Origin: Rhodobium orientis | GTDB taxonomy: Bacteria > Pseudomonadota > Alphaproteobacteria > Rhizobiales > Rhodobiaceae | DNA length: 64,000 nucleotides | Assembly (NCBI RefSeq): GCF_003258835.1 | Contig: NZ_NPEV01000022.1 | Span: 1-64,000, forward strand | Direction of reading: 5' to 3' | Part shown: piece after piece, positions 9,742-18,470 of the stretch | Position numbering within the stretch: position 1 is the first letter of the stretch | Layout of the letters: every line of letters starts with the position of its first letter | The notes under the pieces: generated by a model | Database searches by the model: none | What the model was told of the DNA's origin: nothing | Seen by the model: the letters and a program-made list of their open reading frames with translations, nothing else | Program-made: the position numbers and the translations under genes

Positions 9742-10946
9742 TCGGCGGCCCCCTTACGGTTTTCCGCGATCCGGGTCTCGATTTCGGTGGCCGCGGCATC
9801 GAGCCGGCCAATCGCTTCGTCGATCTCTTGTTCGGTGACGATGAGCGGCGGCAGCAGGCGCAGCACGTTGTCGCCGGCGCCGACGGTGAGAAGCTGGTGG
9901 TCGCGCGCGGCGGCAACGACGTCGGCCGGGGCGACGCGGCACTTGATGCCGAGCATCAGGCCCTCGCCGCGGATCGTCTCGAAGACCTCCGGGTGGCTGT
10001 CGACGAGACCGGCCAGTTTCTGTTTCAGGGTCAGACCGAGGCGGCTGACGCGCTCGATAAAGCCCGGCTCCAGGACGACGTCGAGGACGGCGTTGGCGAC
10101 CGCCATGGCGAGCGGGTTGCCGCCATAGGTGGAGCCGTGGGTGCCGGTGGTCATGCCCTTTGCGGCCTCCTCCGTAGCCATGCAGGCGCCGACCGGAAAG
10201 CCGCCGCCGATGCCCTTGGCGGCGGCGAGGATGTCCGGCTCGATGCCGGCCCATTCATGGGCGAACAGGCGGCCGGTACGGCCGATGCCGCACTGGACCT
10301 CGTCGAGCACCAGGAGGATGCCGTTGTCGTCGCAGATCTCGCGGATGCGCTTCAGGTCGCCATGGGGAAGCGGGCGGATGCCGCCCTCGCCCTGGATCGG
10401 CTCGATGAGGACGCCGGCGGTCTCCGGGCCGATCGCGGCCTTCAGCGCCTCGATGTCGCCGAACGGCACCTGGTCGAAGCCCTCGACGCGCGGGCCGAAG
10501 CCTTCCAGATATTTCGCCTGGCCGCCGGCGGCAATCGCGCCGAGCGTGCGGCCGTGGAAGGCGCCCTCGAAGGTGATCAGCCGGTAGCGTTCCGGATTGC
10601 CGGTGACGAAGTGATAGCGGCGCGCGGTCTTGATCGCGCCCTCGATCGCCTCGCTGCCGGAATTGGTGAAGAAGACGCGGTCGGCGAAGCTCGCCGCACA
10701 CAGGCGCTCGGCCAGGCGCTCCTGGTCCGGGATGCGGAAGACGTTGGAGACGTGCCAGAGCTTTTCCGCCTGGCCGGTCAGGGTGGCGACCAGATGCGGA
10801 TGGGCGTGGCCGAGGCCGTTGACGGCGATGCCGGCGGCAAAATCCAGATAGCGGGTGCCGTCGGAACTTTCCAGCCAGACGCCCTCGCCTCTCTCGAATG
10901 TGAGATCGGCCCGCGCATAGGTGGGGTAAAGCGACGTATTCGACAT
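9738..10946 (-). CDS. argD: Acetylornithine aminotransferase
   Basis: PLP-dependent class III aminotransferase of the arginine pathway, 402 residues from the ATG at 10946. The frame is open to 11165, but the added residues are low-complexity and the family begins with [17 protein letters not shown]. Motifs seen: [17 protein letters not shown], the PLP-phosphate region [10 protein letters not shown], the Asp of [13 protein letters not shown], and the Schiff-base Lys in [13 protein letters not shown]. In many bacteria the same enzyme also acts as succinyldiaminopimelate aminotransferase, which cannot be excluded. First gene of argD-argF-hslO. Confidence 0.96.
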   Translation of the reverse strand: MSNTSLYPTYARADLTFERGEGVWLESSDGTRYLDFAAGIAVNGLGHAHPHLVATLTGQAEKLWHVSNVFRIPDQERLAERLCAASFADRVFFTNSGSEAIEGAIKTARRYHFVTGNPERYRLITFEGAFHGRTLGAIAAGGQAKYLEGFGPRVEGFDQVPFGDIEALKAAIGPETAGVLIEPIQGEGGIRPLPHGDLKRIREICDDNGILLVLDEVQCGIGRTGRLFAHEWAGIEPDILAAAKGIGGGFPVGACMATEEAAKGMTTGTHGSTYGGNPLAMAVANAVLDVVLEPGFIERVSRLGLTLKQKLAGLVDSHPEVFETIRGEGLMLGIKCRVAPADVVAAARDHQLLTVGAGDNVLRLLPPLIVTEQEIDEAIGRLDAAATEIETRIAENRKGAAE

Positions 10947-11414
10947 GGGTCCCGTCCCGTGTGCCGAAAGCCTCGGCACCAACGTTTTAGGGCGCCGCGT
11001 TTCCGGTTGTCCGGTCGGCGCCCTTCGCGTTTCGGTAGGCGCGCGTATTGTCGCGGGCCGACCGGCTCCTAAAACAAAGAGTGCCGCCCAAATCGGCGGC
11101 ACGGATTCAGAGTCTTTTAGAGCCGAATTCCGGTGTTGTGTCAATTGTCCGGCGTGTATACGCAATCAGCCGGAGTTGTTGAGCCGGGTTCGAATGATGG
11201 GGAAAACTCCTCGAAGGGCGGCGGCCATGGCAGCCGCAGACTTGCCAGAAATACACGCGATATAGTAGCTTTCGGTGAAATCGATACGATATCTCGTGCG
11301 GCGGACTTAAGTCTTTGGTTGTAGGGCGTTTCCCTTTCGCAGGCCTTGGGCCAGCGTGAGGCCGGGGAAGGAGTCCAACCGATCCGCCGCCGAAAATGAG
11401 ACAGGAGAAGGCGG
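10947..11414. promoter_or_regulatory. argD/gcrA divergent intergenic region with three GANTC sites
   Basis: Non-coding gap of 468 bases between argD and gcrA. It carries three GANTC sequences, the target of the alphaproteobacterial cell-cycle methylase CcrM: GATTC at 11104-11108, GAGTC at 11110-11114 and GAGTC at 11371-11375. The last is only 40 bases before the gcrA start. GcrA is known to act at promoters with methylated GANTC sites, so these could tie gcrA or the arg operon to chromosome replication. The stretch around 11250-11330 is relatively AT-rich and a likely promoter region. No convincing ORF was found. Confidence 0.6.
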
Positions 11415-11933
11415 ATGTCCTGGACTGACGAACGGGTTGAGTTGCTGAAAAAATTGTGGGCCGAGGGGTTGAGCGCCAGCCAGATCGCCTCGGAACTCGG
11501 CGGCATCACCCGAAATGCGGTAATCGGCAAGGTGCATCGCCTCGGGCTGTCCGGGCGCGGCAAGACCACGGCGCAGCAGCCGAAGGCACGCAAGCCCCGC
11601 ACCACGAACACCGCGACGCCGGCGCGGCCACGGCCGACGCGCAGCGTCGGCAATACCGCGCTGAAGGCCGACTACGAGCCGGCTCCGAGCCCGGTAGTGG
11701 TCGCGCGTCCGTCACCGGTGCACGAGCTTGAGATTCCGCCGGAGGAGCGCGCGACGATCCTCAGCCTCAACGAACACCGCTGCAAGTGGCCGATCGGCGA
11801 TCCGACCCGCGAGGATTTCTATTTCTGCGGCCGGCACAAGGAAGCCGGAAAGCCCTATTGCGACCACCATGCCAGCGTTGCCTACCAGCCGGTCGGCGAC
11901 CGGCGGCGCGACAGGCGCCCGAACAAGGACTAG
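11415..11933 (+). CDS. gcrA: Cell-cycle transcriptional regulator GcrA
   Basis: Alphaproteobacterial global regulator that binds sigma-70 RNA polymerase and activates promoters with methylated GANTC. The N-terminus (MSWTDERVELLKKLWAEGLS) and the helix-turn-helix (SASQIASELGGITRNAVIGK, then VHRLGLSGRG) are highly typical. A basic Pro/Ala linker follows. The C-terminal sigma-interacting region contains the conserved Cys-rich signature in NEHRCKWPIGDPTREDFYFCG and CDHH. The start has an AGGAGA ribosome site. It ends before a strong terminator shared with the convergent phoB gene. Confidence 0.97.
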   Translation: MSWTDERVELLKKLWAEGLSASQIASELGGITRNAVIGKVHRLGLSGRGKTTAQQPKARKPRTTNTATPARPRPTRSVGNTALKADYEPAPSPVVVARPSPVHELEIPPEERATILSLNEHRCKWPIGDPTREDFYFCGRHKEAGKPYCDHHASVAYQPVGDRRRDRRPNKD

Positions 11934-11970
11934 GCACCGGGCCCCGTCCTTCGGGTCCAGACCCGATACG

Positions 11971-12005
11971 AAAAACGCCGCCGGAGATTTCGGCGGCGTT
12001 TTTCG
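11971..12005. terminator. Bidirectional intrinsic terminator between gcrA and phoB
   Basis: Perfect stem of 13 base pairs: the left arm AAAAACGCCGCCG pairs with CGGCGGCGTTTTT across a GAGATTT loop. The A-tract on one side and T-tract on the other make it a rho-independent terminator on both strands, serving gcrA (+) and the phosphate operon ending in phoB (-). Confidence 0.92.
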
Positions 12006-12065
12006 TGCGTGTCGTCTGTCCGGTCATGGTCGATTGGCTCAGCGGCCCCGTTCCGCGCGCTTTAT

Positions 12066-12764
12066 TCAGCGGACGGGGGCGAACTGGTCGTTGAAGGCGT
12101 AGCCGGCGCCGCGCACGGTGCGGATCGGATCGCGCACCTTGCCGCGGTTGATCGCCTTGCGCAGGCGGCCGACATGGACGTCGACCGTGCGCTCGTCGAC
12201 ATAGACGTCGTGGCCCCAGACCCCGTCGAGGAGCTGTTCGCGGCTGAACACGCGCCCGGGCGACTGCATGAGGAATTCCAGCAGCCGGAATTCCGTCGGC
12301 CCGAGATGGATCTCGCGGCCCGACCGGCGCACCCGGTGGGTTTCCCGGTCGAGCTCCAGGTCGCCGGCCTGCAGGATCGTCGACATGATCTCCGGCTTGG
12401 TGCGGCGCAGGATCGCCCGCACGCGGGCCATCAGTTCGGGGATCGAGAACGGCTTGACCACATAGTCGTCGGCGCCGGTGGCAAGGCCACGGATGCGCTC
12501 GGCCTCCTCGCCGCGCGCCGTCAGCATGATGATCGGCAGTTGCCTTGTGTTTTCGCGGTTGCGCAGGCGCCGGCACAGCTCGATGCCGGAGATGCCCGGC
12601 AGCATCCAGTCGAGCAGCAGCAGGTCGGGCTGCGCCTCGCGCAGGCGGATTTCCGCCTCATCTCCGCGCGCACAGGTCTCGACCGAATATCCTTCCGATT
12701 CCAGATTGTACCGCAGCAGAAGGTTGAGCGCTTCCTCGTCTTCGACGATCAGAACCTTGGGCAT
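12066..12764 (-). CDS. phoB: Phosphate regulon response regulator PhoB
   Basis: OmpR/PhoB-type response regulator, 232 residues. Receiver domain: acidic pocket in VLIVEDEEALN, phosphoacceptor Asp52 in LLLLDWMLPG, and the switch Lys in ADDYVVKPFSIPELMAR. The C-terminal winged helix includes LGPTEFRLLEFLMQSPGRVF, RTVDVHVGRLRKAI and the typical RTVRGAGYAF end. It is expected to bind the Pho boxes upstream of pstS. It is the last gene of the pst-pho cluster, 26 bases after phoU, and transcription stops at the shared terminator. Confidence 0.97.
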   Translation of the reverse strand: MPKVLIVEDEEALNLLLRYNLESEGYSVETCARGDEAEIRLREAQPDLLLLDWMLPGISGIELCRRLRNRENTRQLPIIMLTARGEEAERIRGLATGADDYVVKPFSIPELMARVRAILRRTKPEIMSTILQAGDLELDRETHRVRRSGREIHLGPTEFRLLEFLMQSPGRVFSREQLLDGVWGHDVYVDERTVDVHVGRLRKAINRGKVRDPIRTVRGAGYAFNDQFAPVR

Positions 12765-12790
12765 GGCATGTCAGGCGTGTTGCATCTCGC

Positions 12791-13516
12791 TCAATCGTTG
12801 GCTGCCGGACCGAAGTCCATCGACGTCGTGCTCGTCAGGTCGTCCTTGACGCGTTCGTCGGAAAGCTGCTCTCCGGTGACGAGGTAGTGGATCGTCTCGG
12901 CGATGTTGGTGGCGTGGTCGCCGATGCGCTCGATGTTCTTGGCGCAGAACAGGAGGTGGGTGCACTGGGAGATGTTGCGCGGATCCTCCATCATGTAGGT
13001 GAGGAGTTCGCGGAACAGCGAGGTGTAGAGCGCGTCGACCTCCTGGTCGCGGGCGCGGATCTGCGCCGAGGCGGCGATGTCGCGCGCCGCATAGGCGTCG
13101 AGGACGGCCTTGAGCTGGGTCATGGCAAGCTCGGCGATGTGCTCCACGCCATGGGTCAGCGACTTGGAATTGAACTGGCCGTCGATGGCGAGCGCCCGCT
13201 TGGCGATGTTCTTGGCGAGATCGCCGACGCGTTCCAGGTCGCCGGAAATGCGAAGGACGGCGACCGCCTGGCGCAGGTCGAGCGCCATCGGCTGGCGGCG
13301 GGCGAGCATGATGATCGCCTTTTCCTCCAGGTCGCGCTGCATCTGGTCGAGCCGGATGTCGGTGCGGATGACCTCCTGGGCGAGTTCGCCGTTGTTGCGC
13401 GCCAGCGCGGTGACAGAGTCGTCGACCAGGCTCTCGGCAAGGCCGCCCATCTCGGCGATGCCGGCGGCAAGCTCCTGGAGTTCCTCGTCGAACGATTTGA
13501 CGATGTGTTCGGACAT
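12791..13516 (-). CDS. phoU: Phosphate transport system regulator PhoU
   Basis: Cytoplasmic regulator that links the PstSCAB transporter to PhoR and limits phosphate uptake. It has the two-fold PhoU helical-bundle repeat, with metal-site-like E/D clusters in LAARRQPMALDLRQAVAVLR-type and CTHLLFCAKNIERIGDHATN segments. The frame is open to 13627, but the ATG at 13516 (MSEHIVKSFDEEL) fits the family start, follows a GGGGAAG ribosome site and gives 241 residues. It lies between pstB and phoB. Confidence 0.96.
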   Translation of the reverse strand: MSEHIVKSFDEELQELAAGIAEMGGLAESLVDDSVTALARNNGELAQEVIRTDIRLDQMQRDLEEKAIIMLARRQPMALDLRQAVAVLRISGDLERVGDLAKNIAKRALAIDGQFNSKSLTHGVEHIAELAMTQLKAVLDAYAARDIAASAQIRARDQEVDALYTSLFRELLTYMMEDPRNISQCTHLLFCAKNIERIGDHATNIAETIHYLVTGEQLSDERVKDDLTSTTSMDFGPAAND

Positions 13517-13541
13517 GAGAGTGCTTCCCCTTGGGCGTTGC

Positions 13542-14363
13542 CTAGCCGAACCGGCCGGTGATGTAATCCTGGGTCCGCTTGTCGTGCGGATTGGTGAAGA
13601 TATTGTCGGTCGGGCCTTCCTCGACAAGCAGGCCGAGATGGAAGAACGCCGTGCGCTGGGAGACGCGGGCGGCCTGCTGCATGGAGTGGGTGACGATGAC
13701 GATGGTGTAGTTCTCGCGCAATTCGTCGATCAGCTCCTCGACCTTGGCGGTGGCGATCGGGTCGAGCGCGGAACACGGCTCGTCCATCAGGATCACCTCC
13801 GGGCTGACGGCGATCGCGCGGGCGATGCACAGGCGCTGCTGCTGGCCGCCGGAAAGACCGGTGCCCGGTGCGTCGAGGCGATCCTTGACCTCGGCAAAGA
13901 GGCCCGCCTTCTGCAGGGCGGTGACGACGATCTCTTCCATGTCGGTCTTGTTGCGGGCAAGGCCGTGGATGCGGGGGCCGTAGGCGACGTTCTCGAAGAT
14001 CGACTTCGGGAACGGGTTCGGCTTCTGGAACACCATGCCGACCTTGGCGCGGAGCTGCACCGGATCGACCTTGGGATCGTAGATGTCCTCGTGGTCGAGC
14101 TCGATCTTGCCCTCGACGCGGCACACGTCGATGGTGTCGTTCATGCGGTTGAGGCACCTGAGGAAGGTCGACTTGCCGCAACCGGACGGGCCGATGAAGG
14201 ACATCACCGAGTTGGCCGGAATGTCGACGTCGACATCCTTGATCGCGTGGTTGTCGCCGTAGAACACCTGCACCTTGCGGGCGACGATCTTCGGCTCGAC
14301 GGCGGGCGCGATCTTCGGCTGGCCCGAAACGGCAGCCTCGTCGACATGTGTCAGTTCGTTCAT
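13542..14363 (-). CDS. pstB: Phosphate ABC transporter ATP-binding protein PstB
   Basis: ATPase of the high-affinity phosphate importer, 273 residues. Walker A is GPSGCGKST, the ABC signature is [16 protein letters not shown], and Walker B is [13 protein letters not shown]. The family-specific start region [17 protein letters not shown] is also clear. It is followed by phoU after 25 bases and preceded by pstA after 18 bases, consistent with one transcript. Confidence 0.98.
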   Translation of the reverse strand: MNELTHVDEAAVSGQPKIAPAVEPKIVARKVQVFYGDNHAIKDVDVDIPANSVMSFIGPSGCGKSTFLRCLNRMNDTIDVCRVEGKIELDHEDIYDPKVDPVQLRAKVGMVFQKPNPFPKSIFENVAYGPRIHGLARNKTDMEEIVVTALQKAGLFAEVKDRLDAPGTGLSGGQQQRLCIARAIAVSPEVILMDEPCSALDPIATAKVEELIDELRENYTIVIVTHSMQQAARVSQRTAFFHLGLLVEEGPTDNIFTNPHDKRTQDYITGRFG

Positions 14364-14381
14364 CGGTCTGCCCTTTCGTTA

Positions 14382-15722
14382 CTACCAGCGACGCTCGAAC
14401 CGGCGACGCAGCACAATGGCGAGAATGTTCATGGCCATGAGGAACACCAACAGGATGATGATGCCGCCCCAGGCGCGTTCGTAAAACGCCGGATCGGCGC
14501 GCTTGGCCCATTCGTAGATCTGCGCCGGCATGGCGGAATTGGGCGCCAGGAAGCCGTCGCCGACACCTTCGGGGAAGTTGGAGGCGATGAAGCCGACCAT
14601 GCCGATGAGCAGGAGCGGCGCGGTCTCGCCGAGCGCCTGGGCAAGGCCGATGATCGTGCCGGTGAGGATGCCGGGCATGGCCAGCGGCAGCACGTGGTGG
14701 AAGATCGACTGCATCTTGGAGGCGCCGACCCCGAGCGCGGCATCGCGGATCGACGGCGGCACCGCCTTCAGCGAGGCGCGGGTCGAGATGATGATCGTCG
14801 GCAGCGTCATCAGCGTCAGCACCAGGCCGCCGACCAGCGGCGCCGATTGCGGCAGGTGCGCGAACTGGATGAAGACGGCGAGGCCGAGAATGCCGAAGAC
14901 GATGGAGGGGACGGCGGCGAGGTTGGAGATGTTCACCTCGATGAGATCGGTCAGCCAGTTCTGCGGCGCGAATTCCTCAAGATAGATCGAGGCGGCGACG
15001 CCGATCGGCAACGACAGCATGAGAACGACCAGCATCATGAAGAAGGAGCCGACCATGGAGGCGCCCATGCCGGCCTGCTCGGGCCGGGAGTCCGAGGCGT
15101 CGGTGCCGAGGACGAACTGCCAGTTGAAGGTCTTGGTGACGATGTCGGCCTTGCGCATCGCATCGATGAGGTCGAGATGGGCGGCGTCGAGGTTCTTGTC
15201 GTTGATGAGGTCCTCGCGCTTCACCCGCCCCTTCAGATAGCCGTCGACGCGCGACGAGGCGACGAACTCGAAGGTGACGGTGCGGCCGATCTGGTCGGGG
15301 TTGGCGAGGACGAATTCGCGCAAGGTCGCCGCCGCGCCCGAGGACATCATCTTCTGCAGGCCGCGGTCGTCCATGCCGGTGTCAATGCCGGCCCGGCCCA
15401 GTTCGGCGCGGAAGCCGGTGTTGATGATCGCACGGTATTTCGAGGTCTTGACGATCGATTTCTCGGCCGCCTCGATCGCGCCCTTGTCGAGCTTCACCGG
15501 CACCTGGATGAAGGTCTGGGAAAAGGCGCCGAGGCCGTTGGACAGGATCGCCCAGAGCAGCGCGACCAGGAACAGGAGGCCGATGACGACCGCGGAAACA
15601 CCATAGGCCTTGAAGCGCGCCTCGGAGGCATTGCGCTTCTTGGTCAGGGCATCGACGGCCAGCAGCGAGGATTTCTTCCTTGCCGGTCCGGCAAGCGGGG
15701 AGCCAAGGGTCGCATCGGTCAT
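14382..15722 (-). CDS. pstA: Phosphate ABC transporter permease PstA (long, DUF3333-type)
   Basis: Membrane permease of the phosphate importer, 446 residues. E. coli PstA is about 296 residues; the extra N-terminal part (one TM near residue 45 and a periplasmic segment to about residue 200) corresponds to the DUF3333 extension typical of alphaproteobacterial PstA. The permease core follows, with the EAA-type coupling loop in DAALGVGASKMQSIFHHVLPLAMPG split by the usual Gly. It overlaps pstC by four bases. Confidence 0.95.
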   Translation of the reverse strand: MTDATLGSPLAGPARKKSSLLAVDALTKKRNASEARFKAYGVSAVVIGLLFLVALLWAILSNGLGAFSQTFIQVPVKLDKGAIEAAEKSIVKTSKYRAIINTGFRAELGRAGIDTGMDDRGLQKMMSSGAAATLREFVLANPDQIGRTVTFEFVASSRVDGYLKGRVKREDLINDKNLDAAHLDLIDAMRKADIVTKTFNWQFVLGTDASDSRPEQAGMGASMVGSFFMMLVVLMLSLPIGVAASIYLEEFAPQNWLTDLIEVNISNLAAVPSIVFGILGLAVFIQFAHLPQSAPLVGGLVLTLMTLPTIIISTRASLKAVPPSIRDAALGVGASKMQSIFHHVLPLAMPGILTGTIIGLAQALGETAPLLLIGMVGFIASNFPEGVGDGFLAPNSAMPAQIYEWAKRADPAFYERAWGGIIILLVFLMAMNILAIVLRRRFERRW

Positions 15723-17188
15723 TCGTACTGCTCCCGGTATTTGCGCACGATGTACAGCGCAGCGATGTTCAGCAAGAGGGTGACGACGAAGAGCGTCATG
15801 CCGAGGGCGAAGGCGACGAGCGCCTCCGGCGAGGCGAAGTCCGCGTCGCCGGTGAGCTGACTGACGATCTTGGCGGTGACGGTGGTCATCGCCTCCAGCG
15901 GGTTGAGGCTGAGGCGGGCGGCGGCACCGGCGCCGAGCACCACGATCATGGTCTCGCCGATGGCCCGCGAGGCGGCGAGCAGGATGGCGCCGACGATGCC
16001 GGGCAGCGCCGCCGGCAGGATCACCTGCTTGACGGTCTCCGAATGGGTGGCGCCGAGGCCGAGCGAGCCGTCGCGCATGGCCTGGGGCACCGCATTGATG
16101 ATGTCGTCGGAGAGCGATGAGACGAACGGGATCAGCATGATGCCCATGACGAAGCCGGCGGTCAGCACCGAGGACGCGCCCTGCATCCAGTCGACGCCGA
16201 ACAGGCCTCCGCCGCCGAAGGCATCGACCAGCAGCGGGCCGACGGTCAGGAGCGCAAAGAGGCCGTAGACGATGGTCGGGATGCCGGCGAGCACTTCAAG
16301 CATCGGCTTGGCGAAGGAGCGCACATGGGGGCCGGCATATTCGGAGAGATAGATCGCGGCGAACAGGCCGACCGGGACGGCGACGCTGAGCGCGATGAAG
16401 GAAATGTAGAGGGTCGCCCAGATCAGCGGCACGATGCCGAGTTCCGATCCGCCGCCGAAGCTCGGGCTCCAGGTCAGGCCGAAGAAGAAGTCGGCGGCCG
16501 GATAGACGCGGAAGAACTCGATGGTGTTGAAGATCAGCGACAGCACGATGCCGAGCGTCGTCAGGATGGCGATGGAGGCGGCCGAGAGCAGGATCCAGCG
16601 CACCACCCGCTCGACCACGTTGCGGGCGCGGAAGTCGCGGTGGCTGCGCATATAGGCAAAGGCGAGCCCGGCGAGGCCGAAGCCGACGACGACGATGAGG
16701 CGCAGCAGCGCGCCGGTCGAGGCGATCTCCCGGTAGCGCTGGGCCGCGCGCAGGGTCTCGGAATTGACGTCGGAGCCGAGCGCGACGCCAACGTCGCCGA
16801 GGCGGTCGCGGACGTCGGTGAATTCGGTGCGGATCGAACTCGCCTGATCGGCGGTCATGGCGCCGGCCTCGACGGCCGCGTCGAGCCCGTCGGCGACGCG
16901 CTTCACGTCGCTCATGACAAGGTCGAGCGAGCTCTTCTCGATCGAGGCCTCGGAGATCATCGAGGCGACCTGGTTGTGGATCACGATCGGCTGGACGATG
17001 AGCCAGACGACGAGGACCAGAAGGGACGGAATCAGCACCATCAGCGCCGCGTTCCATCCGTAATAGCTCGGCAGGGAATGCAGTTTCTGCATGTCGCCGC
17101 CGGCGGAGCCGAGAGCCCGGCTTCGGCCGAGGACATAGCCGACCACGGCCAGTGCCAGAAGCACCAAAAGGATAACGGAAAGGGACAT
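15719..17188 (-). CDS. pstC: Phosphate ABC transporter permease PstC (long form)
   Basis: Second permease of the phosphate importer, 489 residues from the ATG at 17188 (MSLSVILLVLLALAVVGYVL, then GRSRALG). This start resembles other rhizobial PstC proteins; an in-frame GTG four codons upstream at 17200 is the alternative. An N-terminal extension with about two TM segments and a periplasmic loop precedes the core of six TM helices, with the coupling loop GSLGLGATHSETVKQVILPA. It follows the hairpin after pstS and overlaps pstA by four bases. Confidence 0.95.
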   Translation of the reverse strand: MSLSVILLVLLALAVVGYVLGRSRALGSAGGDMQKLHSLPSYYGWNAALMVLIPSLLVLVVWLIVQPIVIHNQVASMISEASIEKSSLDLVMSDVKRVADGLDAAVEAGAMTADQASSIRTEFTDVRDRLGDVGVALGSDVNSETLRAAQRYREIASTGALLRLIVVVGFGLAGLAFAYMRSHRDFRARNVVERVVRWILLSAASIAILTTLGIVLSLIFNTIEFFRVYPAADFFFGLTWSPSFGGGSELGIVPLIWATLYISFIALSVAVPVGLFAAIYLSEYAGPHVRSFAKPMLEVLAGIPTIVYGLFALLTVGPLLVDAFGGGGLFGVDWMQGASSVLTAGFVMGIMLIPFVSSLSDDIINAVPQAMRDGSLGLGATHSETVKQVILPAALPGIVGAILLAASRAIGETMIVVLGAGAAARLSLNPLEAMTTVTAKIVSQLTGDADFASPEALVAFALGMTLFVVTLLLNIAALYIVRKYREQYE

Positions 17189-17223
17189 GGGGAGGACCAC
17201 CCTCGGCGGGGAAAGGAACAGGG

Positions 17224-17250
17224 GAAGGGCGGCGGAAGCCGCCGCCCTTC
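17224..17250 (-). terminator. Intercistronic hairpin between pstS and pstC
   Basis: Perfect 12-base-pair stem (GAAGGGCGGCGG pairing with CCGCCGCCCTTC) with a 3-base loop, starting 15 bases after the pstS stop. There is no T-tract in the direction of transcription. It therefore looks like a 3'-end-stabilising or partly terminating hairpin, which would allow more PstS than PstCAB to be made from one transcript. Confidence 0.7.
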
Positions 17251-17265
17251 AAGCCGTGGGCGGGA

Positions 17266-18306
17266 TCAGTTGCCCATGGTGGTTTCGGCGGTCACGGCTT
17301 CCTGAGTCTGGGCGAGCTCGGGATCGGCGACCAGGCCGTACTGGGCAAGCGGGCCACTCGGGCCGGCGATCTCGTCGGAGACGAAGAACTCGGCATATTC
17401 CTTGAGGCCCGGGATGACGCCGATATGCGCCTTCTTGATGTAGAAGAACAGCGGCCGGGAGACCGGATACTCGCCCGAGGCGATGGTCTCGGTCGACGGC
17501 TGGATGCCGGACATGGTGGCAACCTGCAGCTTGTCGGTGTTGTTCTCGTAGAACGCCAGACCGAACACGCCGATGCCGTCCTTGTTGGAGTCGATGCGGG
17601 CCAGCGTCTCGGTGTAGTCGCCGTCGATGTCGACCGACAGGCCGTCGGTGCGCAGCGCGATGCAGGCCTTCTCGGCGGCCTTCTTGTCGTCGCCGTTGGC
17701 GGCCTTGAAGGCCTCGAAGTCACCGGTCGCCTCGCAGCCGGCGAGGATCACCTTTTCCTCGAAGACTTCGCGGGTGCCGTGCTTGGTGCCCGGAACGAAG
17801 GCCATGATCGGCTGGGCCGGGAAGTCGCCGTTGACGTCCTTCCAGGTCTTGTTCGGGTTGTCGACGATCTTGCCGTCGACAACGACCTTGTCGGACAGGG
17901 CCTTGTACCAGTCGGTCGGGGTGAAGGCGAAGGAATTGCCGTTGATGTCCGAAGCGAAGACGATGCCGTCATAGCCGATGCGGACTTCGATGATGTCGGA
18001 CACGCCGTTCTCGGCGCAGGTCTTGACTTCCTTGTCCTTGATCTTGCGCGAGGCGTTGGCGATGTCGATGGTGTTCTCGCCGACGCCGGTGCAGAACTTC
18101 TTCAGACCGGCCGACGAACCGCCGGACTCAACAACCGGGGTCGGGAAGTCGGTGTTCTCGCCGAAGGCCTCGGCAACGATGGAGGCGTAGGGCAGAACGG
18201 TGGACGAGCCGGCGATCTGGATCTGATCGCGGGCCTCAGCGGCACCGGTGGCGAGCACGCCAGCGATGGCGAACGCGGCGACACTTGCATAAGTGTTGAA
18301 TTTCAC
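17266..18306 (-). CDS. pstS: Phosphate-binding protein PstS
   Basis: Periplasmic high-affinity phosphate-binding protein. The start is a GTG at 18306 with a GGGAGAGG ribosome site; it gives a normal signal peptide (KFNTYASVAAFAIAGVLATG, cleaved near AEA) and 346 residues. Longer frames reach to 18453 but would run across most of the leader. The phosphate-loop region IQIAGSSTVLPYASIVAEAF and SGGSSAGLKKFC are characteristic. It is the first gene after phoR and is preceded by tandem Pho boxes. Confidence 0.95.
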   Translation of the reverse strand: MKFNTYASVAAFAIAGVLATGAAEARDQIQIAGSSTVLPYASIVAEAFGENTDFPTPVVESGGSSAGLKKFCTGVGENTIDIANASRKIKDKEVKTCAENGVSDIIEVRIGYDGIVFASDINGNSFAFTPTDWYKALSDKVVVDGKIVDNPNKTWKDVNGDFPAQPIMAFVPGTKHGTREVFEEKVILAGCEATGDFEAFKAANGDDKKAAEKACIALRTDGLSVDIDGDYTETLARIDSNKDGIGVFGLAFYENNTDKLQVATMSGIQPSTETIASGEYPVSRPLFFYIKKAHIGVIPGLKEYAEFFVSDEIAGPSGPLAQYGLVADPELAQTQEAVTAETTMGN

Positions 18307-18415
18307 GTGACCTCTCCCTGTGATGTGTAGGTCGTCTGAAGGGGATATTTGATGAATGACAGCGGCCATGGCCGCGTCATCGACCGGCACGCTAAAGGCG
18401 CCACGCGAACGTTCT

Positions 18416-18444
18416 ATGACTCTTGAATGACTGTTTGATGACAG
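18416..18444 (-). promoter_or_regulatory. Tandem Pho box upstream of pstS
   Basis: On the minus strand three direct repeats with an 11-base period are seen: CTGTCAT, CAGTCAT and GAGTCAT, each separated by four AT-rich bases (CAAA, TCAA). The first two match the CTGTCAT-N4-CTGTCAT Pho box. They lie about 110 bases upstream of the pstS start, in the phoR-pstS gap. PhoB binding would give pstSCAB-phoU-phoB its own phosphate-starvation promoter. Confidence 0.85.
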
Positions 18445-18470
18445 TTTAGTCAATTGAATTTCATTGTTAT

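Noticed and set aside
8819-9916. 5' extension of the Hsp33 frame across argF
   Set aside because: The conserved Hsp33 sequence begins at the ATG at 8818, which overlaps the argF stop by four bases.
13110-15860. Open frame of 916 codons on the plus strand
   Set aside because: Antisense to phoU, pstB and pstA, which are certain genes; the composition is typical of a shadow frame.
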